NCBI GenBank assembly: GCA_002344135.1 | Contig: DDTO01000002.1 | Span: forward strand, 422,794 to 486,793 | DNA length: 64,000 nucleotides | From: Chthonomonas sp. UBA2362 | GTDB lineage: Bacteria > Armatimonadota > Fimbriimonadia > Fimbriimonadales > Fimbriimonadaceae | Direction of reading: 5' to 3' | Shown here: positions 50,401-59,212 of the stretch, in pieces | How the letters are laid out: every line of letters begins with the position of its first letter | Position numbering within the stretch: position 1 is the first letter of the stretch | Notes under the pieces: model-generated | What the model was told of the DNA's origin: nothing | The model's input: only the letters and a program-made list of their open reading frames with translations | Databases searched by the model: none | Program-made: the position numbers and the translations under genes

Positions 50401-50902
50401 CGTAAACTCCGCCGACCTTGCTCTCGAAGGGCTCTTCGGACTGGCCGGGGTATTCCTCGAGAAGCATCTCCTTCGTGTAGATGAAATCCTCGCGCCGGTA
50501 GTCCGCCAGTTCGAAATCCTTGCGAAGGATGATCGCGCCCGTCGGACAGGCATCCTGGCAGTATCCGCAGAAGATGCACCGGATCATGTTGATCTCGTAT
50601 CGGACGGCGTACCGCTCTCCCGGCGAGAAGCGGGCCTCGTCGGTGTTCTCGGCCGCCTCGACGAAAATGCACCGAGCGGGGCAGGCGCCGGCGCAGAGCG
50701 AGCAGCCGATGCACTTCTCCAGCCCGTTGTCATACCGGGTCAGGAAATGGCGCCAGCGTGTTCGCGGGTACTGCTCGCGCAGTTCGTCCGGGTACTGGAC
50801 GGTGACATCTGCATACTTCTTTCGGCGTTGCATGAGCCGGCGACGGGTGATGCCGAATCCGGCCAAGATCGGCTTAACGACACTCTTGTAAACGTCGCTC
50901 AT
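50390..50902 (-). CDS. nuoI: NADH-quinone oxidoreductase subunit I
   Basis: 170 residues from ATG 50902, overlapping nuoB by ATGA. Two ferredoxin-like 4Fe-4S sites are intact: EKCIGCSLCAGACPARCIFV and RCIFCGYCQDACPTGAII. The N-terminal amphipathic part (SVVKPILAGFGITRRRLM) and the C-terminal tail are usual for NuoI. It carries clusters N6a and N6b in the peripheral arm of complex I. Only nuoB accompanies it here. Confidence 0.95.
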   Translation of the reverse strand: MSDVYKSVVKPILAGFGITRRRLMQRRKKYADVTVQYPDELREQYPRTRWRHFLTRYDNGLEKCIGCSLCAGACPARCIFVEAAENTDEARFSPGERYAVRYEINMIRCIFCGYCQDACPTGAIILRKDFELADYRREDFIYTKEMLLEEYPGQSEEPFESKVGGVYVNG

Positions 50903-51477
50903 ACCCTTACCTCGCTCTCGAGCGTGCGCGGCTGTAGCTCGATGAGCCGACCGAACTTGCCTCGCTTGATCTTCTGCTGAAGCTTGATAATGCCGTAAAT
51001 CAGCGCGTCGGGCGAGGGGGGGCAACCTGGCACGTAAACATCCACAGGCACTACCTGGTCGGCACCCTGCACAATCGCGTAGTTGTTGTAGACCCCGCCA
51101 GAGGACGCGCACGCTCCCATGCTGATAACCCATTTCGGCTCGGGCATCTGGTCGTAGATTTGCCGCAAGACTGGCGCCATCTTCTTGCTCAGCCGGCCGG
51201 CGATGATCATCACATCGGCTTGGCGGGGCGTTGCGCGAAAGGCTTCCGAACCGAACCGGGCGAGATCGAAGCGGCTGGCCACCGTCGACATCATCTCGAT
51301 CGCACAGCAGGCGAGACCGAAGGTCAACGGCCAAAGCGCGTTCGCACGCGCCTGGTTGATGGCGATATCGAGCAGGGTTTGGGACGACGCCAAAACCACG
51401 CTCCCCCCCTTTTGAATATCTCCGAAAACGGGAGTGGAGCTGTCGTGCAGAACCACGGTCTCGATCTTCTTGGGCAT
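50899..51477 (-). CDS. nuoB: NADH-quinone oxidoreductase subunit B
   Basis: 192 residues. Cluster N2 ligands are visible: tandem Cys in FGLACCAIEMMSTVASRFD, then WVISMGACASSGGVYNNYA and YVPGCPPSPDALIYGIIK. AGGAAAG precedes the ATG at 51477. It forms the junction to the quinone site in complex I. It is adjacent only to nuoI; the remaining subunits must be encoded elsewhere. Confidence 0.96.
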   Translation of the reverse strand: MPKKIETVVLHDSSTPVFGDIQKGGSVVLASSQTLLDIAINQARANALWPLTFGLACCAIEMMSTVASRFDLARFGSEAFRATPRQADVMIIAGRLSKKMAPVLRQIYDQMPEPKWVISMGACASSGGVYNNYAIVQGADQVVPVDVYVPGCPPSPDALIYGIIKLQQKIKRGKFGRLIELQPRTLESEVRV

Positions 51478-51673
51478 CTTTCCTAAAGTCTACCGAGATT
51501 CCCGGCTCGTTATCCCGAGCGCAACTGGAGGACGAGACACGTGGAGATCGCTCCACCCACCGCCTGAGCTTGGGACAGCGTCGGGGCGGCGAGCCACTTC
51601 TACCCCCTTCCCCCTCCACGACTGCCATAATAGACGGCCTAGTTCCAATTCGACGAAGAAACGGAGGAATTCC

Positions 51674-53641
51674 ATGTCTGCAATCTCAGCCCACCCGCCG
51701 AGGACGAAGCTCGACTATCTGCGCTTGATGATGACCAGCCGCGAGGGCGATCGTCGCGAGGGCATCCTTCTGCGACAGAGCAAGGGATGGTTCCAAGTCA
51801 GCGGCATGGGCCACGAGGCCTTGGCGGTAATGCAGACCAGTCTCCGCGAGGACGACTGGATCTTCCCCTACTACCGACAGCGAGCCTTGATGCTCGCACG
51901 GGGGATCACGAACTACGAACTGGCCCTCGTCTACTTTGCCAAGCGAGAATCGAGCAGCGGAGGCCGCCAAATGCCCGGCTTCGCGAGCGACCGTGCCAAG
52001 AATGTCTACACCGGATGCACACCCACCGGCGGCACCCTCATCCCGGCCTGCGGGACCGCTTGGGCCATGAAGCTGAGCGGCAAGGACTCTGTTTGCGTGG
52101 CCAGCGTCGGCGATGCGGCCAGCCGGCAGGGCGAGTTCTATGAGGCGATCGCCTTCGCGATCCAAGAGAAGCTGCCGGTCATCTTCGTGATCGAAGACAA
52201 CAAGTACGGCATCTCGACCCCGACCGACAAGTTCTTCCCTTACCTGATCGGGGGAATTCTCAGCGACGAGCACCTCGTGAAGGTCAACGGTCGGATTCTC
52301 GACGAGGTAGACACTGCGATGCAGGCGGCCGTTTCCAAAGCTCGACGCGGCGACGGGCCGACCATTCTCTGGGCCGATATCGACCGCCTTTCAAGCCACA
52401 CGAGCAGCGATGACCACCGCGTTTACCGCGATCTTGCCGACATCGAGGCGATGAACGATCGCGATCCGATCAAGCTGCTCAAGGACGAATTGATTGCCAA
52501 GGGCGAGCTGACCGAAGAAGAGTTTGTGAAGATCCAGGAGGAAGTCGTCGCCGCCGTCGATGCCGATTATCTTCGAGCGGAAAAGGCCGCCGACCCTAAG
52601 GCCGAAGAACTGATGGACCACAGTTGGGGCAAGGATGCGCCGGCGCAGATACCGCCCGTCGAGGCCGGGCCGCAGACGATGGTCGAGGCCATCAACAAGA
52701 CTTTCCGAAAGGCCCTCGAGAACGATCCCGGGGTGATCTTCTTCGGTGAAGACATCGAGGACCCCAAAGGTGGCGTGTTCGGTCTCACCAAAGGGTTAAC
52801 CGACGCTTTCCCCAAGCAGGTGTTCAACGCGCCGCTTGCAGAAGCGACCATCTTGGGTGTCGCCGTCGGTATGGCCGCCTACGGCATGAGGCCGGTCTTT
52901 GAACTGCAGTTCATCGACTTCGTCGCCCCCGGCTGGAACCAAATCGTCACGAACATGAGCACGGTTCGCTGGCGCAGCTTCGGCGAATGGAAGTGCCCCT
53001 GCGTGGTCTATGCCCCGTACGGCGCCTATCTGCCCGGCGGTTCGCTCTGGCACAGCCAGTCGAACGAAGGCGCCCTGGCTCACGTCCCGGGAATCAAGGT
53101 CGCGATCCCGTCGACGCCCGAAGATGCGGCGGGCCTGTTCTGGACGGCGATCCACAGCGAGGATCCCTGCTTCGTCCTGGTACCTAAGCACATTTTCCGC
53201 AAACGCGTCGAGGTCACAACGGTCGAGGCGGTGCCGTTCGGCAAGGCCAAGATCGTGCGTCCTGGCTCCGACGTGACACTCGTAACGTGGGGGAACACTC
53301 TCGAACTCGCCGATGAAGCCGCGGGGCGGCTGGAAGTGGAGTGCTCGGTCGAGATCATCGACCTCCGCTCGATCGTTCCCTGCGACTACGAGACGATCAC
53401 TAAGTCGGTCGAGAAGACCGGACGGCTCGTGGTCGTCCAAGAGGACACTCGGACCTGCGGCTTCGGGCAGGCGATCGTTTCGGAGATGGTGTCGGCACCG
53501 GAGAGGTTCAACCTTTTCCTCGCTTCGCCACAACTGGTGAGCCGCCCCGACGTCCACATCGGCTACAACCCGATCTACGAATACGCCGCTCTGCCGGACG
53601 TCGAAGAGGTCGTGGCGGCAATCCGCACCGCGATGGAGTGA
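51674..53641 (+). CDS. Fused alpha-beta E1 component of a 2-oxo acid dehydrogenase
   Basis: 655 residues from ATG 51674, with GGAGG ahead. The N-terminal half (about 1-320) is the E1 alpha subunit with the ThDP site SVGDAASRQGEFYEAIAFAI and FVIEDNKYGISTPTDKFF. The C-terminal half (about 335-655) is E1 beta: FGEDIEDPKGGVFGLTKGLT, LAEATILGVAVGMAAYGMRP and GGSLWHSQSNEGALAHVPGI. The architecture is that of the branched-chain 2-oxoacid dehydrogenase E1 fused into one chain; pyruvate remains possible. No E2/E3 genes are adjacent. A CATAAT hexamer near 51625 may be a -10 box. deoC overlaps its stop (TGATG). Confidence 0.92.
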   Translation: MSAISAHPPRTKLDYLRLMMTSREGDRREGILLRQSKGWFQVSGMGHEALAVMQTSLREDDWIFPYYRQRALMLARGITNYELALVYFAKRESSSGGRQMPGFASDRAKNVYTGCTPTGGTLIPACGTAWAMKLSGKDSVCVASVGDAASRQGEFYEAIAFAIQEKLPVIFVIEDNKYGISTPTDKFFPYLIGGILSDEHLVKVNGRILDEVDTAMQAAVSKARRGDGPTILWADIDRLSSHTSSDDHRVYRDLADIEAMNDRDPIKLLKDELIAKGELTEEEFVKIQEEVVAAVDADYLRAEKAADPKAEELMDHSWGKDAPAQIPPVEAGPQTMVEAINKTFRKALENDPGVIFFGEDIEDPKGGVFGLTKGLTDAFPKQVFNAPLAEATILGVAVGMAAYGMRPVFELQFIDFVAPGWNQIVTNMSTVRWRSFGEWKCPCVVYAPYGAYLPGGSLWHSQSNEGALAHVPGIKVAIPSTPEDAAGLFWTAIHSEDPCFVLVPKHIFRKRVEVTTVEAVPFGKAKIVRPGSDVTLVTWGNTLELADEAAGRLEVECSVEIIDLRSIVPCDYETITKSVEKTGRLVVVQEDTRTCGFGQAIVSEMVSAPERFNLFLASPQLVSRPDVHIGYNPIYEYAALPDVEEVVAAIRTAME

Positions 53642-54618
53642 TGAAGCTCGGCCAAGTGGAGACCCCCGATTTGGGGCGGAACACGGGTATGCCCCTCGAT
53701 CTCGATTGGGTGGAGGAGGTGCGGGCGAATCGGAGTGCGATCGAGCGACGCGCGGCCACGTTGGTCAGTCGCCGAACGGTGAAGAAGCAATGGCAGGCGG
53801 CCTGGCTGCTCAAGGCCATTGCTTGCATGGACCTTACGACGCTGGGTGGCGACGACACCCCCGGCACAGTCGAACGGCTGTGCGCCAAGGCGCGGCGACC
53901 GGTTCGCTCCGACATCCTGTCCGATCTGGGCGTCGAGAGCCTTGGCCTCCGGGTCGCCGCGGTGTGCGTGTATCATTCGATGGTACCGACGGCGGTGCGC
54001 GCCCTAGCCGGCTCTGGCATCCCGGTTGCGGCGGTGGCGGCCGGGTTCCCACACGGGCTCAGCCCTCTGCCGGCGCGGATTGCCGAGATTCGGGCCAGCG
54101 TCGATGCCGGCGCCCAAGAAATCGACATCGTGATCGACCGCAGTCATGTTCTGCGGGGCGAGTGGCGCGCCGTCTACGAGGAAGTCGCCGCATTCCGCGA
54201 AGCGTGTGGGCCTGCCCACCTCAAGACGATTCTTGCCACCGGCGAGCTCGGCACTTTGCGCAACGTCGGCCGGGCATCGATGGTTTGTATGATGGCGGGG
54301 GCCGACTTCATCAAGACAAGCACCGGCAAGGAAGCCGCCAACGCGAGTCTGCCCGTCGGCCTCGTGATGGTCCGTGCCATCCGCGAGTATCGCGATCGAA
54401 CCGGATTCCGCGTAGGATTCAAGCCCGCGGGCGGAATCCGAACTGCCGTCCAGGCGCTGCACTGGCTGATCTTGATGAAGGAAGAACTCGGTGACACCTG
54501 GCTCCAGCCCGACCTCTTCCGGCTCGGTGCGAGCACCCTCCTCACCGACATAGAGCGACAGCTCGAACAGTACGCGACCGGGCGATACAGCGCCGTTCAT
54601 CGGCACCCGATGGGGTAG
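53641..54618 (+). CDS. deoC: Deoxyribose-phosphate aldolase
   Basis: 325 residues from ATG 53641, long for bacterial DeoC. The central TIM barrel has VAAVAAGFPHGLSPLPARIA, DAGAQEIDIVIDRSHVLRGE, the Schiff-base Lys in MAGADFIKTSTGKEAANAS, and RVGFKPAGGIRTAVQALHW. A second conserved Lys is in FKPAGG. It splits deoxyribose 5-phosphate into glyceraldehyde 3-phosphate and acetaldehyde. It is translationally coupled to the E1 gene but belongs to another pathway. Confidence 0.94.
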   Translation: MKLGQVETPDLGRNTGMPLDLDWVEEVRANRSAIERRAATLVSRRTVKKQWQAAWLLKAIACMDLTTLGGDDTPGTVERLCAKARRPVRSDILSDLGVESLGLRVAAVCVYHSMVPTAVRALAGSGIPVAAVAAGFPHGLSPLPARIAEIRASVDAGAQEIDIVIDRSHVLRGEWRAVYEEVAAFREACGPAHLKTILATGELGTLRNVGRASMVCMMAGADFIKTSTGKEAANASLPVGLVMVRAIREYRDRTGFRVGFKPAGGIRTAVQALHWLILMKEELGDTWLQPDLFRLGASTLLTDIERQLEQYATGRYSAVHRHPMG

Positions 54619-54636
54619 CCGAGGTACCTTCGCCTC

Positions 54637-55611
54637 ATGTCCGTCGTGGCTCTGGAGTGGCGGTCCGACCACCTCGCCATCCTCGATCAGCGCCGACTTC
54701 CCGGATCGGTCGTCTGGCTGAATGCTAGATCGGTCGAGGACGTCGCCGCTGCGATCTCCGATATGGCGGTTCGCGGGGCTCCCGCCATAGGGCTCGCGGC
54801 CGCTTATGGACTCGCGCTCGCCGCACTTCGCGGCGATTCGCTCTCCGATGCGGCCGACCGGCTTGCTGCGACTCGGCCGACCGCCGTGAATCTCAAATGG
54901 GCGCTGGACCGAGTTGTTTCACAAGCCCTGTCCGAGGGATTCGAGGCCGTCCTTGCTGCCGCGAAGCAGATCGAGGACGAGGATCGCGAGGCGAATCGCG
55001 CGATCGGTCGCCATGGGGCCGAACTCGTGCCCCATGGCGCCCGCATCCTCACGATCTGCAACACCGGCAGCCTCGCCACCGGCGGGCACGGGACGGCCCT
55101 CGGCATCATCCGATCCGCCTACGAGCAGGGCAAGGTTCGCAAGGTGTATGCGTGTGAGACCCGGCCGCGGCTCCAGGGCGCGCGTCTGACGGCCTGGGAG
55201 CTGATGCAGGACGGCATCCCCTTCTCGTTGATCGCCGACGGCGCGGCGGGAAGCCTCATGGCCCGGAATATCGACTTCGTCGTCGTCGGCGCAGACCGGA
55301 TCGCGGCCAATGGTGATACCGCGAACAAGCTAGGCACCTACTCGCTGGCCGTCCTCGCTCGGCACCACGGGATCCCCTTCGTGGTCGCCGCTCCATCCTC
55401 GACCCTCGACCCGTCGATGCCCGATGGGAGCGGTATCCCGATCGAGGAGCGAGACCCGCGGGAGATCACCGAGATCGAAGGAGTTTCCGTCGCGCCGTCC
55501 GGATGTCCCGCCTATAACCCCGCTTTCGACGTCACGCCCGGCTCGCTCATCACGGCGATCGTGACGGAGACCGAGGTTCATCACCCGCCCTACACTTTTG
55601 CCGATGTCTGA
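54637..55611 (+). CDS. mtnA: S-methyl-5-thioribose-1-phosphate isomerase
   Basis: 324 residues. It has the eIF2B-like fold with VRGAPAIGLAAAYGLALAAL, the catalytic Cys in ILTICNTGSLATGGHGTALG, YACETRPRLQGARLTAWEL, and the catalytic Asp in VVGADRIAANGDTANKLGTY. It converts MTR-1-phosphate to the ribulose form in methionine salvage. The end NPAFDVTPGSLITAIVTE is conserved. It overlaps galT by eight bases. Confidence 0.96.
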   Translation: MSVVALEWRSDHLAILDQRRLPGSVVWLNARSVEDVAAAISDMAVRGAPAIGLAAAYGLALAALRGDSLSDAADRLAATRPTAVNLKWALDRVVSQALSEGFEAVLAAAKQIEDEDREANRAIGRHGAELVPHGARILTICNTGSLATGGHGTALGIIRSAYEQGKVRKVYACETRPRLQGARLTAWELMQDGIPFSLIADGAAGSLMARNIDFVVVGADRIAANGDTANKLGTYSLAVLARHHGIPFVVAAPSSTLDPSMPDGSGIPIEERDPREITEIEGVSVAPSGCPAYNPAFDVTPGSLITAIVTETEVHHPPYTFADV

Positions 55612-56566
55612 ACTGCGTTACCACCCGTTTCTCGGTACCTGGGTCATCACCGCGACCCATCGCCAAGAGAGAACCTTTCACCCGCCGGACGACTTTTGCC
55701 CGCTTTGCCCAACGCGTCCGTTCGGCTTCCCCACCGAAATCCCGGAACCGGATTACGACATCGCAGTCTTCGAGAACCGCTTCCCCTCGCTCACGACCCC
55801 TTCCGCAGAACCCGCGATCGAGGGGCTGCCGCTCTGTCCGGTTCTGTCGAGCCAAGGAGTCTGCGAGGTGATCTGCTACACCTCGGATCACCGGGCGACC
55901 TTCGCGGACCTGTCCCTATCTCAAGTTCGGAAACTGACCCGTGTCTGGCGCGAACGTTTCATCGATCTGAGCGTGCGCCCAGGCATCGAGTACGTCTTCG
56001 TGTTCGAGAACAAGGGCCGCGAGATCGGGGTTACGCTGAGCCACCCGCACGGCCAGATCTACGCCTTCCCCTTTGTGCCTCCCGTTCCCGCTCGCATGCT
56101 CGATCAGGAGCGCCGTCACTTCGAGGCGACGGGCCGCGCAATGACGGACGACTGGCTGAATCAGGAACTGGTGTCCGGATCTCGGGTCGTCGTCGCGGGG
56201 GAGACCTTTGCGGCAGTCGTGCCCTTCTTCGCGAGGTACCCCTTCGAGGTCCACATCGTGGGTCGAATGGGACGGCGTTCCCTGGGCGAAATGGAACCAT
56301 CTGAACTCGACGACTTGGCCGAAATGCTACTGGACACGGTGAGGCGCTACGATCGGCTTTTCGGATTCTCGATGCCGTACATCATGGCGATGTTCCAATC
56401 GCCTGTGGCCGGGGACCATCCCTACACGCGGTTTCGGGTCGAGTTCTATCCGCCCTTTAGGACCGCCGACAAACTCAAGTACCTGGCCGGAGTCGAATCG
56501 GCGATGGGAACCTTCATCAACGATACGCTCCCCGAGGATTCCGCGAAGCGGCTGCGGGAGGCATGA
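55604..56566 (+). CDS. galT: Galactose-1-phosphate uridylyltransferase
   Basis: 320 residues from ATG 55604, which lies inside the end of mtnA. The HIT-fold active site is LSHPHGQIYAFPFVPP. A zinc-binding CPLCP lies near residue 30. FFARYPFEVHIVGRMG and YTRFRVEFYPPFRTADKLKY are GalT segments. It exchanges UMP between UDP-glucose and galactose 1-phosphate in the Leloir pathway and can supply UDP-galactose for glycans. The following methyltransferase gene overlaps its stop by ATGA. Confidence 0.94.
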   Translation: MSELRYHPFLGTWVITATHRQERTFHPPDDFCPLCPTRPFGFPTEIPEPDYDIAVFENRFPSLTTPSAEPAIEGLPLCPVLSSQGVCEVICYTSDHRATFADLSLSQVRKLTRVWRERFIDLSVRPGIEYVFVFENKGREIGVTLSHPHGQIYAFPFVPPVPARMLDQERRHFEATGRAMTDDWLNQELVSGSRVVVAGETFAAVVPFFARYPFEVHIVGRMGRRSLGEMEPSELDDLAEMLLDTVRRYDRLFGFSMPYIMAMFQSPVAGDHPYTRFRVEFYPPFRTADKLKYLAGVESAMGTFINDTLPEDSAKRLREA

Positions 56567-57372
56567 TCCCGCTCCGCGACTTGCTCGATCCACGACCCAG
56601 ACCCGAGCCTCCATTTCGCGGCGCGGTCTGGATTCCGGCAACCGAGATCGAGACCCGAATTCAGGAACTCCCCAAACCAGGTGAGTCGGTTGGCGTGGCG
56701 CAGGCCGAAGGCGCGTCATCGGCGATCGAAATCCTCGTCCGGCTCGGTCGCGAGCCACGACTCGTGGAGTTGGTCGAGTTTGCCCAAGACGCGGATCGGG
56801 GCCGCCTCTGGCGACCGAATCCGCTCACCGAGACCTTCGCCGCGGCCGGTGAGACCGGTCGCGCGCTCGATATCGCTTGTGGCGGCGGAAGAGATGCCGT
56901 CTTTCTGGCGTCCCTGGGTTGGGAGGTTGTCGGCATCGATTGGCTACCGGACGCTCTTCAGCGAGCCGAGGCCCTGCGGCAGCGATATGCCCCCGAGCGC
57001 CGGATTCACTGGTTGCTTCAAGACGTGGAGAAGGACCATCGAATCGCCGGAGTATTCGACCTCGTGACGAGCTTCTTCTTCCTCGATCGAGAACTGTTCG
57101 CGACGATCGGGAACCTGCTTCGACCAGGAGGCTCGGTCCTCTTGGAGACCTTCACCGTGTGGCATCGCGAAAAGCATGGTCGGCCGAATCGCGAACGCCT
57201 CGTGCTCGAACTCGGTGAACTCCCTACCCTGGTCAGCGGCTTGGAGGTCGTCGACTTCGACGAAGGCTGGAGGTCCGACGATCGTCACACAGCCCGGCTG
57301 TGGGCTCGGAAACCTCAACGCCCGAGGCCGCCCCCTCACGTCAGCCCGATGTTCAGACCGGAGCAGGGATGA
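56563..57372 (+). CDS. SAM-dependent methyltransferase
   Basis: 269 residues. Motif I is GRALDIACGGGRDAVFLASL, followed by GWEVVGIDWLPDALQRAEAL and LLRPGGSVLLETFTVWHREK. The core (about 85-255) resembles the TehB/UbiE-like class I methyltransferases. The first 80 residues look like a degenerate rhodanese-type domain without an evident catalytic Cys. The substrate is unknown. It is coupled to galT. Confidence 0.85.
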   Translation: MIPLRDLLDPRPRPEPPFRGAVWIPATEIETRIQELPKPGESVGVAQAEGASSAIEILVRLGREPRLVELVEFAQDADRGRLWRPNPLTETFAAAGETGRALDIACGGGRDAVFLASLGWEVVGIDWLPDALQRAEALRQRYAPERRIHWLLQDVEKDHRIAGVFDLVTSFFFLDRELFATIGNLLRPGGSVLLETFTVWHREKHGRPNRERLVLELGELPTLVSGLEVVDFDEGWRSDDRHTARLWARKPQRPRPPPHVSPMFRPEQG

Positions 57373-57477
57373 GGCCTCCGACACGGAAGGTCGCCGGGGA
57401 CTGGATCGTGCCCTGGGTCGGTCGACGTTGGCCTTGTGCCACAATCGGAGTCGAAATCTAGCGCGGAGAGTTGAGAT

Positions 57478-58050
57478 TTGGCGGTTGACACCAGCGATTT
57501 TCGAAACGGCATGGCGATGTATCTGGACGGCGACGTCTGGCAGATCGTCGAGTTCCAGCACGTCAAGCCGGGAAAGGGCGGCGCGTTCGTTCGAACGAGG
57601 CTGAAGAAGCTCAGGGACGGGAAGATCTTGGAGAAGACCTTCCGTTCCGGCGAACGGGTCGAGCCCGCCTACGTCGAGAAGAAGATGTACCAATTCGTGT
57701 ACCGGCAGGCCGACGAGGTCGTCTTGATGGACTTGGATACCTACGAGCAAGTTCATGTCCCCGCGGCAACGCTCGGCGACGGAGCGAAGTACCTAAAGGA
57801 AGAGATGGAGCTTTCCGCAATGGTCGTGGACGACGTGCCGATCGGCTACGAAGTGCCGAGCTTCGTCGAACTCGAGGTTTCCGAGACCGATCCCGCGTTT
57901 AAGGGCGATACGGTCAGCGGTGGCAGCACGAAGCCCGCCAAACTCGAAACGGGGGCGACCGTGCAGGTGCCCTTCCACATCGGCGAGGGGGACATTGTGA
58001 AGGTCGACACGCGAACCGATACCTACTTGGAACGCGTCAGCAAGAAATAG
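57478..58050 (+). CDS. efp: Elongation factor P
   Basis: 190 residues from TTG 57478. MAVDTSDFRNGMAMYLDGDV starts the KOW-like domain I. The loop that is modified in many bacteria is HVKPGKGGAFVRTRLKK; its Lys (about residue 34) is present. The C-terminal OB domains end IVKVDTRTDTYLERVSKK. It relieves ribosome stalling at polyproline. GGAGAG precedes the start. No EpmA/EpmB genes are nearby, so the modification state is open. Confidence 0.96.
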   Translation: MAVDTSDFRNGMAMYLDGDVWQIVEFQHVKPGKGGAFVRTRLKKLRDGKILEKTFRSGERVEPAYVEKKMYQFVYRQADEVVLMDLDTYEQVHVPAATLGDGAKYLKEEMELSAMVVDDVPIGYEVPSFVELEVSETDPAFKGDTVSGGSTKPAKLETGATVQVPFHIGEGDIVKVDTRTDTYLERVSKK

Positions 58051-58071
58051 CCGCAATGCGCGGCGCGTGAG

Positions 58072-59145
58072 ATGGCCAAGCAGCACCAGAGATACGGCAG
58101 CGACACTTCCGACGCCTTGATGGGTTTCCTGGATGGCGCGTCACGGTTCCTTTTTTGGGGCGGGATCCTTGCTACCGCCGGAGGGTTGGCCTTCCTGATC
58201 TACACATATCTCGTCTTTGCCGGCGGCACTTCGGCGAGCGTGCCCCAAGCCTTGGCCAACGTCGATCTCTTTATGAAGATCCTTCTCGCCGGTCTCGTCG
58301 CGCTCGGCGTGTCGACCAGCTTCCTCTTCTGGGGCGAGGAAGTGCTGGCGCCGCTGCAGTTGATCGGGGCGGCGGCACTCTTCTTCGCGCCGTTCTACCT
58401 GCCGCTGATGGCCGGCACCACCTCGAACCGGGTCAGCACGGCAGCGCTCGGGACGATCCAGTTGGGCGGCACCGTCTTCGGCATGATCGCGATCCTCTGC
58501 ACTGCGGGCGACGTCGCCTCTCGCATCCGAGTGCGGATGCGAGAAGGGGCCCGAGCCGATCAGCTGAAATACGGCAAGGGCGTCAAGGAAGAGAAGGACA
58601 TCCAGAACGTCTTTATGGGCAAGTGCTGGCAATTGCCGTTCTGCCGCAAGTTCGTTCGTGAGAAGTGCCCGATCTACCATGCTCGACGAACCTGCTGGAA
58701 GGAGCGCGTCGGCTGCATGTGCGAGGAAGAAGTCATCCGCAACGCGATGGAAGGGAAGATCATTCCCAAAGACGCCGTCGCCGCCGCCAACTACATACCC
58801 CGCAACACTCGCTTGAGCGCAGACCAGAAGGCCGAGCGCTGCCGCCATTGCGTGATCTACAACGAGCACCAGAAGCACAAGTACAAACTCTCGATGCCGT
58901 TGATTTTCGTCGGGGTCGGTATCGCTTACTTCGTGGGTCGCGAGCCGCTGAAGGCCTGGCTCGGCACCACGATCACGAATGCGAACCGGATGGTCGGCAA
59001 TCTCACCTACCGCGAGAACGCCTCTCTCTCCGACACGATCGGGCTCACCGTTTTCAAGGAACTGCTCCTTTTCTGCCTCATGCTCGTCATCGCGGCCTAC
59101 CTGATGAAGATGGTCGAGTTCCTGTTCTTCAAGGCCAAGATCTAA
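58072..59145 (+). CDS. Membrane protein with eight-cysteine cytoplasmic loop, unknown function
   Basis: 357 residues. Four hydrophobic helices (about 26-50, 66-88, 95-115, 125-147) are followed by a soluble region, about 150-270, and two C-terminal helices (about 274-291, 325-353). The soluble region holds Cys185, 191, 199, 208, 215, 217, 257 and 260, in GKCWQLPFCRKFVREKCP, RRTCWKERVGCMCEEE and ERCRHCVIY. This suggests one or two metal or iron-sulfur sites. A His (YHARR) lies between them. I do not recognise the family. It starts 21 bases after efp on the same strand. Confidence 0.85.
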   Translation: MAKQHQRYGSDTSDALMGFLDGASRFLFWGGILATAGGLAFLIYTYLVFAGGTSASVPQALANVDLFMKILLAGLVALGVSTSFLFWGEEVLAPLQLIGAAALFFAPFYLPLMAGTTSNRVSTAALGTIQLGGTVFGMIAILCTAGDVASRIRVRMREGARADQLKYGKGVKEEKDIQNVFMGKCWQLPFCRKFVREKCPIYHARRTCWKERVGCMCEEEVIRNAMEGKIIPKDAVAAANYIPRNTRLSADQKAERCRHCVIYNEHQKHKYKLSMPLIFVGVGIAYFVGREPLKAWLGTTITNANRMVGNLTYRENASLSDTIGLTVFKELLLFCLMLVIAAYLMKMVEFLFFKAKI

Positions 59146-59212
59146 GGGGGACGAGACGGGCCGCCGAACCTCCGATTCCAAGCATGGGCCGTTGGTTTCC
59201 ACCAATCCGCCG

